Shown here one piece after another: positions 17,195 to 24,885 of a DNA stretch of 64,000 nucleotides (position 1 is its first letter; each line of letters opens with the position of its first letter). A program made the translations under genes and the position numbers. The DNA lies in NCBI RefSeq assembly GCF_016406125.1, contig NZ_CP066339.1, positions 4,836,001 to 4,900,000 on the forward strand, written 5' to 3'. The notes under the pieces were generated by a model. It worked only from the letters and a program-made list of their open reading frames with translations, ran no database searches and was not told the origin of the DNA. Source of the DNA: Alicyclobacillus sp. SO9. Its GTDB lineage: Bacteria > Bacillota > Bacilli > Alicyclobacillales > Alicyclobacillaceae.

Positions 17195-17575
17195 TTACGT
17201 ACCGCCAACTTGACTCTTATAACCCGTGTTTGCTCCTCTTTTCTCCCAAAATTCGCGCAGTTTCGGCAGGGGCGGGAGCTTTGACTGTTCGGGATCCCAT
17301 GTCAACGTACAATCGCCATACGCATAGGTCTGGCACCCTAACCGGTACCCTTCTTTTAGCATGTCCCCCAACCTGTCGATTTCCGCTTTTCCTACGGGAG
17401 AGATGTTGTCCATGCCCTCTTCCACGTAGACTCTGCAAGTTCCGCATCGGCCGCCCGCACAGCGGTAGGGCAACCCTCCCTCGTAGCGAATCGAAGTACG
17501 AAGAATGTGTGCTTCTCCCTCGGGCCCAATTTCAATTTTGCGGCCTGATGTCTTGAAGTAGATGCGTCCAGCCAT
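17195..17575 (-). CDS. [2Fe-2S] plant-type ferredoxin (2 of 2)
   Basis: 126 residues with ligands C39-x4-C44-x2-C47 (YRCAGGRCGTC) and C81 (RLGCQ). The GAGGTCGTCGAACC region in front of the ATG offers a ribosome site. It is the last enzyme-associated gene of the apparent operon diiron protein - aldehyde dehydrogenase - GlcG - ferredoxin, with an 18-bp gap to the GlcG gene. Co-expression with a diiron oxygenase-like protein suggests that it delivers electrons to it; this is inference. Confidence 0.9.
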   Translation of the reverse strand: MAGRIYFKTSGRKIEIGPEGEAHILRTSIRYEGGLPYRCAGGRCGTCRVYVEEGMDNISPVGKAEIDRLGDMLKEGYRLGCQTYAYGDCTLTWDPEQSKLPPLPKLREFWEKRGANTGYKSQVGGT

Positions 17576-17593
17576 GGTTCGACGACCTCCTCT

Positions 17594-18073
17594 CTACATT
17601 TTTATGTCCGCTTCTGCAGTAACCTCGTAACCCTCTGATGCCAAGGATTCTGCCAAAGCCTCGAGTGCCGCGAGACCAACAGCGGTGTCCTGCTTACCAT
17701 TCCCGCCACTGATGCCAAGTCCGCCAACCACCTCATTGTCAATGACAATTGGAAAACCTCCCACAAATACAGCGAACCGTCCCGGAAACATGAGTTGAAT
17801 CCCATATGCTTCGTTGTTAGGGAGAACAGGGCCGTTCGGCGGTTTATTGAACAGGTGTGTAGCACGCCTGTGCCCTGCTGCTGTAAAAGCTTTTGCAATG
17901 GCGATTTCCGGTCCCGTAATTCTCGCACCGTCCATGCGCTCCAGTGCGATGAGATGCCCTCCTGCATCCACCACAGCGATGGTTTCTGCCACTTCAATTT
18001 CACTAGACTTTTCCTCAGCCGCGGCAATCAGTGTGCGAGCCTCAGCGGTTTCCAGTTGAATCGTCTTCTTCAT
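17594..18073 (-). CDS. GlcG/HbpS (DUF336) family protein
   Basis: About 159 residues starting MKKTIQLETAEARTLIAAAE. The DUF336 motifs are AVVDAGGHLIALERMDGA, AIAKAFTAAGHRRAT, MFPGRFAVFVGGFPI and GGLGISGGNGKQD. The family includes HbpS (haem binding), GlcG of glycolate operons and small catabolic-operon proteins whose chemistry is mostly unknown. The ATG at 18073 follows GGGAGGGCG; the longer open frame to 18217 overlaps the aldehyde dehydrogenase end and is unlikely. It sits 31 bp after the dehydrogenase gene. Confidence 0.88.
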   Translation of the reverse strand: MKKTIQLETAEARTLIAAAEEKSSEIEVAETIAVVDAGGHLIALERMDGARITGPEIAIAKAFTAAGHRRATHLFNKPPNGPVLPNNEAYGIQLMFPGRFAVFVGGFPIVIDNEVVGGLGISGGNGKQDTAVGLAALEALAESLASEGYEVTAEADIKM

Positions 18074-18104
18074 CACGCGCCCTCCCATTGGCTTATTGAG
18101 ACCC

Positions 18105-19574
18105 TTATTCACCGCCGTAGTACACGGTTTTGATCTGTGTAAAGAACTCCAGCCCGGTTCGACCTGATTCGCGAAATGTAGTTGTACTTGAGCGTTTGAG
18201 TCCTCCGAACGGAGCATTTATCAAGTTTCCCGTGGTTGTGCGATTAACTTTCACAGTTCCTGCTTCAATCTCTCTAACGAACAGATTCGCCTTGTTGATG
18301 TCCCTTGTCACCAAAGATGCCGACAAACCGTATTCCACGTCATTGGCCGCTTCAAGGGCTTCTTCAAGACTGTCAACCGGAATAACAGAAATGACCGGAC
18401 CGAAAATTTCTTCCCTGGAAATGGTCATAGCCTGCGTTGCATCCGCAAAAATAGCCGGGGTTACGTAATATCCCTTCGCATACTCTCCACCGGTCAAATG
18501 CTCGCCCCCATAGACCAGTCGTGCGCCTTCTTTCTTACCAAGTTCGATGTATGATAACACGGTGTCCAATTGGGACTGATTTGCCAAAGGACCCATCTCA
18601 ACACCTTTGTCCAGTCCATTTCCTATTTTCATGGATTTTGCGGCCTCAATTAATAATGGAAGAAACTCGTCATAGACCGACCGCATGACAATAACTCTGC
18701 TTGTACCCGTGCAGGCCTGCCCTGTAAGTCCATACCCACCTTTAATCGTCAGGTCAACCGCCTTTTCCAGATTTCCATCTTCCATCAGAATCAGCGGATT
18801 TTTACCTCCGAGTTCCATCTGAGTTCTGGTTGTCAGTGAAGCCTTACTGTGAATCGCTTCCCCCGCTCGGGTCGATCCCGTAAATGTAATGGCCCGAATT
18901 CTCACATCTGTCGTCAGTGCGGCCGACACACGCGAAGCCTGCCCCGTTACGAAATTCAATACACCCTTTGGCAACCCGGCATCATACAAGCATTCGACCA
19001 ACCGCAGTGCTGTGAGCGGTGTGTCTGATGCAGGCTTAAAGACAACCGTATTGCCAGCAGCCAAAGCGGGCGCTATTTTTCGAGAGGGAATAGACATAGG
19101 AAAGTTCCACGGAGTAATGACAGCCACCACGCCCAATGGTTCACGATGGCTGAACACAAAGGCATCTCCATCGTCGCTTGGGAACGTTTCTCCCGTAAAC
19201 GACAGAATTTCCTGGGCGTAAAAGCGGAGTGTGGAAGCAGACCTGGCGACTTCCTTACTTGCGGCGCCGTACAGCTTCCCTTCCTCTCGGCACAATTCCT
19301 CTGCATACCTCTCTCTGCGTTCGTCCAGCAGTTGGGCAGCTTTGATGAGGATGGATGATCTCTTGGTTGGGGACGTTTTTCTCCAATCAGCAAAGGCCAA
19401 TGCCGCGGCATCCACCGCACGCACTGCATCTTCATGATTCATATTGGGGAACTGCCCCAATATGTCAGATGTGTCCGCCGGATTTATGCTTTGAAACCAT
19501 TCCGACGATTGCGATTCTACCCATTCTCCATCAATCAGGCTCTTAAACTTTTGCACATCATGCACCGTCTCCAT
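18105..19574 (-). CDS. NAD(P)-dependent aldehyde dehydrogenase, ketoglutarate-semialdehyde-like
   Basis: About 489 residues, a full-length class-3-fold aldehyde dehydrogenase that oxidises an aldehyde to its acid. Visible features are the N-terminal SLIDGEWVES, cofactor segment ITPWNFPMSIPSRKIAPALA, FTGSTRAGEAIH, the general-base Glu in MELGGKNPLIL, the catalytic Cys in GQACTGTSR and EEIFGPVISVI. GQACTGTSR is similar to 2-oxoglutarate-semialdehyde dehydrogenases, so a dicarboxylic semialdehyde is a reasonable substrate guess. I take ATG 19574 (GAGG 7 nt upstream); GTG 19580 is possible. It follows the diiron-protein gene. Confidence 0.92.
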   Translation of the reverse strand: METVHDVQKFKSLIDGEWVESQSSEWFQSINPADTSDILGQFPNMNHEDAVRAVDAAALAFADWRKTSPTKRSSILIKAAQLLDERRERYAEELCREEGKLYGAASKEVARSASTLRFYAQEILSFTGETFPSDDGDAFVFSHREPLGVVAVITPWNFPMSIPSRKIAPALAAGNTVVFKPASDTPLTALRLVECLYDAGLPKGVLNFVTGQASRVSAALTTDVRIRAITFTGSTRAGEAIHSKASLTTRTQMELGGKNPLILMEDGNLEKAVDLTIKGGYGLTGQACTGTSRVIVMRSVYDEFLPLLIEAAKSMKIGNGLDKGVEMGPLANQSQLDTVLSYIELGKKEGARLVYGGEHLTGGEYAKGYYVTPAIFADATQAMTISREEIFGPVISVIPVDSLEEALEAANDVEYGLSASLVTRDINKANLFVREIEAGTVKVNRTTTGNLINAPFGGLKRSSTTTFRESGRTGLEFFTQIKTVYYGGE

Positions 19575-19607
19575 TTCCACGCCTCACTTTCATCCTCCAG
19601 TAAGTTC

Positions 19608-19638
19608 TTGTGGAGCGGTACAAAGCACCGCTCCACAA
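19608..19638 (-). terminator. 12-bp perfect stem-loop between diiron-protein and aldehyde dehydrogenase genes
   Basis: TTGTGGAGCGGT pairs perfectly with ACCGCTCCACAA around a 7-nt loop. There is no T tract after it on the minus strand. It is more likely an mRNA processing or stability element than a full terminator, and would set the ratio of the two products. Confidence 0.6.
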
Positions 19639-19660
19639 TGTCTCATTGCCTTCGTCCCCA

Positions 19661-20383
19661 TCAGGCGGTGACTGTTGACTCTACATCTGGTTGAACATAA
19701 GCCCGGTATAGTCCATCCATATACGCCCAGCGCATCGCAGCTCCATCGCGAATCACTTTTAGGCAGCGTTGTTGAAGCTCCGGTGTGTCAGCGTGATCGA
19801 GCACAATCTGAAATCCTCTCTCCCCGTGGATTTCATCCGAAACGATATGCAGCGAGAAAAACTCTGCCTCTTCTTCCGAAAATCCGTATTTGTCTAATAG
19901 AGGAGGAAGCTGCTTCTTGTAAATCGCCGGCACCTGCGACTCGAGTCCGACAATCAGAGCAGCACTTGCAACAACAAAGTGTTCCCGCATTGCCAGCGCA
20001 TAGCACCAACTTTGCAGACCTCGAGTCGTCGGCAGCATGTTGTTATCGTCCTTCACACGGTCCGCAGTAGTGCCGCAGGCCTCAGCAAAGCGAATGAGCA
20101 AATCCGTATGACGCACGTCACTAATCTCTTCTTCGTACATGTTTTGCAGGAGAAAGTCTTTTGCCTCTTCGAATTTGTCAGATGTATTCCCGTAGATATA
20201 GCCCAAGTAGTCGGCAAAAGGACCAACATAGTGGTAGTGATTTTCTGCCCACCTTGCAAAGTGCTTTCTCTGCAGTTTCCCCTCTGCCCAAGCCACACTA
20301 AAGGGAGCTGCCTGGGAGTGGCGGCCCTTGATAGCCTCTTCCATTTGCGTCCGAAACTCTTCCTTAGAAAGCATCTCCGTCAT
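19661..20383 (-). CDS. Heme-oxygenase-like diiron oxidase/oxygenase (PqqC/CADD/TenA fold)
   Basis: The 240-residue all-helical protein belongs to the PqqC/TenA structural family. It carries the six metal ligands of the diiron subgroup (HDO proteins such as CADD and UndA): E85 and H92 in YEEEISDVRH, E148 in VGLESQ, and H179, D183 and H186 in LHIVSDEIHGE. The spacing H-x3-D-x2-H and E-x6-H matches CADD exactly. Such enzymes use O2 and two irons for C-C or C-N bond cleavage, N-oxygenation or decarboxylation. The lack of a TPP riboswitch and the neighbours argue against a thiamine-salvage TenA. It leads an operon with operator F. Confidence 0.88.
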   Translation of the reverse strand: MTEMLSKEEFRTQMEEAIKGRHSQAAPFSVAWAEGKLQRKHFARWAENHYHYVGPFADYLGYIYGNTSDKFEEAKDFLLQNMYEEEISDVRHTDLLIRFAEACGTTADRVKDDNNMLPTTRGLQSWCYALAMREHFVVASAALIVGLESQVPAIYKKQLPPLLDKYGFSEEEAEFFSLHIVSDEIHGERGFQIVLDHADTPELQQRCLKVIRDGAAMRWAYMDGLYRAYVQPDVESTVTA

Positions 20384-20445
20384 ACAACCTACCTCCTTGA
20401 ATTCTTTTCAACTTGCTGGATTCCAAAATACTTCACACAGCATAA

Positions 20446-20500
20446 GGTATACTGTATACCAAATTGGCCCTATTATATCAATTACACACGAGCAAATCAA
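20446..20500 (-). promoter_or_regulatory. Promoter with FCD-type operator F (diiron-protein operon)
   Basis: On the minus strand TTGATT (20495-20500) and TATAAT (20472-20477) are 17 bp apart. The perfect 15-bp palindrome GGTATACTGTATACC (20446-20460) lies about where transcription starts. This is the most symmetrical copy of the shared operator. Confidence 0.78.
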
Positions 20501-20508
20501 CAGATAAT

Positions 20509-21279
20509 TCAGTTTCTTGAAATGAAATTGGGATTTAAGTCGAAGATCTTCCTTGCCGCCTCAGCAGTATTTTTTACAGCTTCCTCCACAATCTCGCGCC
20601 CCGCTTCATAGGACCCTGCCGGCGCATTCCCGATAGCACCATTCTTCGTCATTTCGTCATAGTAATAAAACCCCTGAATCGCTTGCCCTGGACGGAGCCA
20701 GCGCCAAGGCCCCTCCTGAATCTCACCTTTGGCCAAATGGTCCTCTCGAACAATTTCCGGAGCTACATACAAGGATTCAGATACTTCACGTTCACAACTG
20801 TGACCGAACAAGTCTGAGTGAACGTGTTTCTTAATACTCTCCTTAGCAGACGCTGTGGTCTTGGTATAAGTAACGTTTACTTGAAGCTCCTGAGAAATCT
20901 GCGCTGACGCAACACTTAGCAGCGACTGGTTTCCCCCGTGACTGTTTACAATAAGGAAGTTTTCCAAACCGTGTTGCTTGAGGGACCAAATGATATCTTC
21001 CAGCACCTGCAGCAGCGTCTCCGCACGAAGGGTGATTGTCCCAGGAAAGTGAATGTGGTGCATCGACATCCCGAATGGAATGGTGGGAGCAACCAAAACA
21101 CTTGGGTGAAGTTCATCGGCAATTTTCCTGGCGATTCTTTCAGCGAGTACAGCGTCACAAGATTCATGGAGATGAGGTCCGTGCTGTTCGTGTGCGCCGA
21201 TTGGCAGCAGGGCCAATTTGACAGTCTCCATAGCCTCTTTCACTTGCGGCCACGTCATTTCACTCAAAACATACGCCAC
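20509..21279 (-). CDS. Creatininase-family amidohydrolase
   Basis: The 256-residue protein has the family's metal motif: E31, H33 and H36 in AHEQHGPHLHESCD with D42, then VNSHGGNQS and a later E in HSCEREVSES. The family opens cyclic amides (creatinine) or cleaves formamide bonds (FAPy deformylase, MftE) with a binuclear metal site. In this cluster it may hydrolyse an amide or lactam of the imported compound, which is inference. It has its own promoter region with operator G 26 bp upstream and heads the cluster on the right side. Confidence 0.9.
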   Translation of the reverse strand: MAYVLSEMTWPQVKEAMETVKLALLPIGAHEQHGPHLHESCDAVLAERIARKIADELHPSVLVAPTIPFGMSMHHIHFPGTITLRAETLLQVLEDIIWSLKQHGLENFLIVNSHGGNQSLLSVASAQISQELQVNVTYTKTTASAKESIKKHVHSDLFGHSCEREVSESLYVAPEIVREDHLAKGEIQEGPWRWLRPGQAIQGFYYYDEMTKNGAIGNAPAGSYEAGREIVEEAVKNTAEAARKIFDLNPNFISRN

Positions 21280-21304
21280 TATCTCAACTCCTCCCCCTCA
21301 GATT

Positions 21305-21317
21305 GTATACACTATAC
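21305..21317 (-). promoter_or_regulatory. FCD-type operator G (creatininase-family gene)
   Basis: GTATAC-A-CTATAC, 26 bp upstream of the start codon. Confidence 0.72.
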
Positions 21318-21452
21318 AATATAACGCTATTCTCATAGATATACTACATCTGATACGAATCCAGCGAACGAATTAACATTTTTATCTTTTTTAACCTAAA
21401 TAACGAAATTGTTGTGGTATGATTCAAGTGAAAAAATACGAGGAATGGTGTG

Positions 21453-22010
21453 ATGAGAATGAAGAAGCTGTTCATGTGGTCTGTTTTCTCTTTGTCAGTA
21501 TTAGCCATGCTTGTCCCGTCTACTGCATATGCGTCACCCTCTTCATCAAGTACATTCAGTGCACCAAAACGTCTCACTAGGGTTCAGGTAGAACATCTGC
21601 AACAGAGCGGCGTGACGCCAAATCCTGTTACACATTCTCTCAATAGATTTTCTCCCATGTTCGCTGTACCAGCTCCGGGCGGTGCTAACTCATACTGGTA
21701 TCATTTTGCCTCAATGAATCCGTACAGCTTCATTACGACGGAAAGCAGCAAAGACTTTGTCATAGGTAACACAGAGCCGGTTACAATCCAACTCGTTCAG
21801 TATCCGGCAACATCGGGATCGATAAATCTAGCTTACACGCTCTACCCAGTTGGAAATGGGTATGCTTCAGAAACCATCCATGTGACGAAACGCTTCACGT
21901 CCACCGATGATTGGATAACCTTCCCGAATGTTCAACCAGGTACATATTATCTAGAAGTAGACAATCTCGGCAGTGCGTATATGGACGGCAATGGTATTGT
22001 CTATTGGTAG
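21453..22010 (+). CDS. Secreted protein of unknown function
   Basis: About 185 residues. An N-terminal signal peptide (MRMKKLFMWSVFSLSVLAML, then a cut after TAYA) is followed by a serine-rich start and a beta-rich body (NSYWYHFASMNPYSF, GTYYLEVDNLGSAYMDG). I recognise no family; the body could be a small beta-sandwich that binds a surface or sugar. The ATG at 21453 has GAGGA 8 nt upstream. It stands alone, divergent from the creatininase-family gene. Confidence 0.7.
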   Translation: MRMKKLFMWSVFSLSVLAMLVPSTAYASPSSSSTFSAPKRLTRVQVEHLQQSGVTPNPVTHSLNRFSPMFAVPAPGGANSYWYHFASMNPYSFITTESSKDFVIGNTEPVTIQLVQYPATSGSINLAYTLYPVGNGYASETIHVTKRFTSTDDWITFPNVQPGTYYLEVDNLGSAYMDGNGIVYW

Positions 22011-22111
22011 GACACTACGGCGACCGCCGCGTCATCTCAGCCATAACGAGCAAATAAGGCAATTGCGTACGTTCACGCAGTCAAGTGACTCAGTTACTTG
22101 ACTCAGTTAGC

Positions 22112-22561
22112 TCAGTGGTGCTGTTTGTAGAGGTCATATGTTACAAACATCCCGTCCTTCGTGATGACTTCTTTTGTCTGTGAGTTGACATTAGCAATGC
22201 CCTGCGCAATTTCCGATTTTGGAAGTTTGACAAAATGGCTAGTTTTATAGAATGTCCCGAAATTCGTATAGAGGGCACTTGTGTTCAGGTTGTCCTTTCT
22301 ATTTTGTGCTTTTGTTAATGGTTTTGGAGTGGTATGCATATTGGATGTAAAATAAGCAACGGACGCGTACCCGGCTCCCATTAAAAGCAATACTCCAGGA
22401 ATACTGAACCAAAGGGATTTTTTCGTTAGAAAGAAATGCCTTCGAGATGGCGGCGAAGTTTGCTCCAGAGTTGCATAAAGTTGTTGTCTAAAATCATCAA
22501 CATTTACAACGTTCTGTTTATAGTGTGGCTTCGCCGAACGAATCATTCTATCCACGTTCAT
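22112..22561 (-). CDS. Membrane-anchored anti-sigma-like partner of the ECF sigma factor
   Basis: About 149 residues: a short cytoplasmic N-terminus (NVDRMIRSAKPHYKQN), one membrane helix (LWFSIPGVLLLMGAGYASVAYF) and a small outer domain. Its start overlaps the end of the sigma gene by 14 bp, and it uses the GAGGTGA ribosome site inside that gene, so translation is coupled. Sigma followed by a single-pass membrane protein is the usual sigma/anti-sigma layout. It has no zinc motif, so the name rests on context and topology. Confidence 0.65.
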   Translation of the reverse strand: MNVDRMIRSAKPHYKQNVVNVDDFRQQLYATLEQTSPPSRRHFFLTKKSLWFSIPGVLLLMGAGYASVAYFTSNMHTTPKPLTKAQNRKDNLNTSALYTNFGTFYKTSHFVKLPKSEIAQGIANVNSQTKEVITKDGMFVTYDLYKQHH

Positions 22562-23060
22562 GCCAATCACCTCGCTTAGATAATTCCCTTTTCAAGTGCT
22601 TTCGCCCGCGAAATATGCGCACTCTGACAGTGCCATTGTCTACATTGAGCACATCCGCAATCTGTTTCGTTGAGAGGTCTTCAAAGTAGTACAGTATAAT
22701 TGGTGTACGGTAAATGTCCGGAAGAGACAGGACGCAGTCGTAGATCTCCTCAGATTCGATGCGTCGCATATAGGTGTCCTCTGAACTCCTGGAGGTGTTC
22801 TCCGGAATGGACCTTGTCAGAACTTCCCGCCATCTCTTCCCTCTGAGTTTCGTTTTGCTCTCATTCATCACCATCCGCATCAGCCACGATAACTCTTTAC
22901 TTTCATCTCGCAATGGACTATTGGTTCGGAACGATTTGATAAAGACGTCCTGCACGATATCCTCCGCAGTCGACCAGTTCCGAACGTATGAATAAGCAAG
23001 TTGAACAAGCTTGTTGGTATATCTGTCTATCCATAATTCTAGTCGTTCTTCCGGAGTCAC
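22548..23060 (-). CDS. ECF (group 4) RNA polymerase sigma factor
   Basis: About 170 residues. Region 2 contains LAYSYVRNWSTAEDIVQDVFIKSF and the -10 recognition stretch with WLMRMVMNESK. Region 4 contains LPDIYRTPIILYYFEDLSTKQIA and DNGTVRVRIFRGRKHLKREL, the HTH for the -35. I favour the GTG at 23060, which has GGGAGGA six bases upstream, over the ATG at 23075 that overlaps that site. An ECF-type promoter lies just upstream, suggesting autoregulation. Confidence 0.92.
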   Translation of the reverse strand: MTPEERLELWIDRYTNKLVQLAYSYVRNWSTAEDIVQDVFIKSFRTNSPLRDESKELSWLMRMVMNESKTKLRGKRWREVLTRSIPENTSRSSEDTYMRRIESEEIYDCVLSLPDIYRTPIILYYFEDLSTKQIADVLNVDNGTVRVRIFRGRKHLKRELSKRGDWHERG

Positions 23061-23085
23061 TTGCTGTCCTCCCATTCAATCTCAA

Positions 23086-23111
23086 GACGTAACGAAACCC
23101 AAAAATGTTTC
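23086..23111 (-). promoter_or_regulatory. ECF-type promoter in front of the sigma gene
   Basis: On the minus strand GAAAC (23107-23111) and CGTC (23086-23089) are 17 bp apart, the pattern of SigW/SigX-class promoters. It is 26 bp upstream of the favoured sigma start, as expected for an autoregulated ECF sigma. Confidence 0.55.
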
Positions 23112-23305
23112 GTATCATGTTTACCAACTAACAACTATAACTCTCTGCATATGGAATTGTCATGTTCGTACGCCAAAAAAGCAGAGAAACTTCTGAGAGA
23201 AATGATGATGGAAGAGAGAGACGTCGTCGCAGAAGACTATCTGAACAAACTTCGTAGAGGCTATCGCAGGTTTATCCCGGTTTTGTCGTGGATGAATCCA
23301 GGCTC

Positions 23306-23434
23306 CTATAAAAGCGGCAGTACTTCAAGCAGAGCGTCTTCCAGCTTGGCTTTTGCGGAGTGCAACGTATCTCCGGAAAAGCCTGGCGTCCATTCATGAA
23401 ACAACTCGTCACTCACTACCAATGCATTACACAC
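23306..23434 (-). CDS. Small open frame or gene remnant after the MscS gene
   Basis: A 42-codon frame from GTG 23434 to TAG 23306 contains ELFHEWTPGFSGDTL and AKAKLEDALLEVLPLL, which has the look of a real C-terminus. It has no clear ribosome site. The frame is open further upstream, nearly to the end of the MscS gene. I cannot assign a family. The rest of the space between 23112 and 23506 shows nothing recognisable. Confidence 0.25.
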   Translation of the reverse strand: MCNALVVSDELFHEWTPGFSGDTLHSAKAKLEDALLEVLPLL

Positions 23435-23506
23435 GCGAAAAATGAAAGGACACTGGTTGACCTCTTCTCTATTGGCAAAGTTGGCTTACAGATATGGGAA
23501 CGGATG

Positions 23507-24850
23507 TTATTTGCTCGACGATGTGTTCTTATCCGGCTCATGATGATCGGTCTCGTCCCCGGACCTGGACCTAGACATCCTTGTTCTGGACGCTGCTGCT
23601 TCTTCAGAGTGCAGTGCATCAGAGTTGGCAGTCTGAGGTGCTTTGCCAGGGCTTTGAGGTGAGTCAGAGGGAGATGAAAAAACGGGATCACGCCGCGAAT
23701 GCTGTTCGCTCTCGACTTGAGTGTGCCCAGTATTCTCCTGATTCTCTTCATGACCAGCAGCCTCAGGTTGACTCTGATTCGTATGCAGCGGAGTTTCAAA
23801 GTAAACGGATTGGCTGGGAAAGGCGACCTGAACGTCCAGCTCCTCCAAAATCTCCATGATTTTAAAGTTGATGTCCTCTTTCACGACCAAATACTCAGCC
23901 CAAACTGTAGTTTTAGTAAAAAAGTACAAGAAGATATCAAGGCTACTGCTTCCATAGGTATCAAAGGCAACCATGATGGTCTCTGGATGCACACCGGGAT
24001 GGTTCTGCAGCAAATTTCGAATCGCTTTGACAACTTCCTCGAGCTTATCTCTACTGGTACTGTAGGTCACACCCAGTTGAAAAGAGACTTGCCTCTTGCC
24101 CATCTTCGTCCAGTTGGTGATGGGTTCATTGGCCAACAGAGAGTTCGGTACAATCACAAGTGCTTGAGCAAAGGTGCGTACCTTGGTACTGCGAAACGTG
24201 ATGTCTTCTACCGTCCCCTGCACACTGGGTGTCTTAATCCAATCATCTATTGAAAAGGGGCGTTCTGTAATGATGACAAAACCTGCAAACAAGTTGGCTA
24301 AGGAATCTTTGGCCGCAAGCGCCAGAGCCAAGCCGCCAATTCCCAGGCCAGCAACAAATGTGCCCACATTGAAGCCCCAGATATCCGCAATCATCGCAAC
24401 CGCAGAAGCAACAATGATAAATCTCAAAAGTCTTGTCAAAAACGGCTTTACAATTCTGTCAAACTGCAAACGAAAACGAGTCCCAAGATTCGTAAACAAA
24501 TATGCCACTTTATAGAGACCCGTGGCTACAACAACAATAAAGACACTTTGAAGTATCCGTCCAAATGCCTGTGTCGCGGCAGCGTTAAATCCAAGCGCCA
24601 TCAATGCGAAGTACAAGCCTATGGCAACAATCAACCAACCAAGAGGAGCTTGAAATGCCCGCAGCAACTCATCGTCCAGTTGTGTCTTTGTTTTGCTGGT
24701 AAAGCGCAGTGTAAAACGTAGTATATAGCGGCTGAACAAGCGCCGAAACGCCAGTGCTAGCAATAAGATGACAACACTGACACCGACTCTGTGCCAGGGG
24801 ATAACATGAAGAACATAGTATTGCGTTTCATGCCAGTACTGCTGCCACAC
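23507..24850 (-). CDS. Small-conductance mechanosensitive channel (MscS family)
   Basis: 447 residues. Three or four N-terminal helices lead into the pore helix VGTFVAGLGIGGLALALAAKD, then the beta domain (RPFSIDDWIKTPSVQGTVEDI and NSLLANEPITNWTKMGKRQV), which is the MscS signature. It opens when membrane tension rises and releases solutes on osmotic downshock. After about residue 350 there is a long hydrophilic, disordered tail rich in S, E, Q and H that most family members lack. The GTG start has GGAGG 7 nt upstream. Confidence 0.92.
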   Translation of the reverse strand: MWQQYWHETQYYVLHVIPWHRVGVSVVILLLALAFRRLFSRYILRFTLRFTSKTKTQLDDELLRAFQAPLGWLIVAIGLYFALMALGFNAAATQAFGRILQSVFIVVVATGLYKVAYLFTNLGTRFRLQFDRIVKPFLTRLLRFIIVASAVAMIADIWGFNVGTFVAGLGIGGLALALAAKDSLANLFAGFVIITERPFSIDDWIKTPSVQGTVEDITFRSTKVRTFAQALVIVPNSLLANEPITNWTKMGKRQVSFQLGVTYSTSRDKLEEVVKAIRNLLQNHPGVHPETIMVAFDTYGSSSLDIFLYFFTKTTVWAEYLVVKEDINFKIMEILEELDVQVAFPSQSVYFETPLHTNQSQPEAAGHEENQENTGHTQVESEQHSRRDPVFSSPSDSPQSPGKAPQTANSDALHSEEAAASRTRMSRSRSGDETDHHEPDKNTSSSK

Positions 24851-24885
24851 GTCTTTTCCTCCGTTCAGAGAGTGTTCTCCTTATT

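Noticed and set aside
19661-20383. TenA thiaminase of a thiamine-salvage operon with the ABC importer
   Set aside because: The protein has the full diiron ligand set instead of the TenA active-site cysteine context, no TPP riboswitch is seen, and the operators are of FCD type.
23061-23399. 112-codon plus-strand frame opposite the space after the MscS gene
   Set aside because: No ribosome site, serine/arginine-rich antisense look, and it starts inside the sigma gene promoter.
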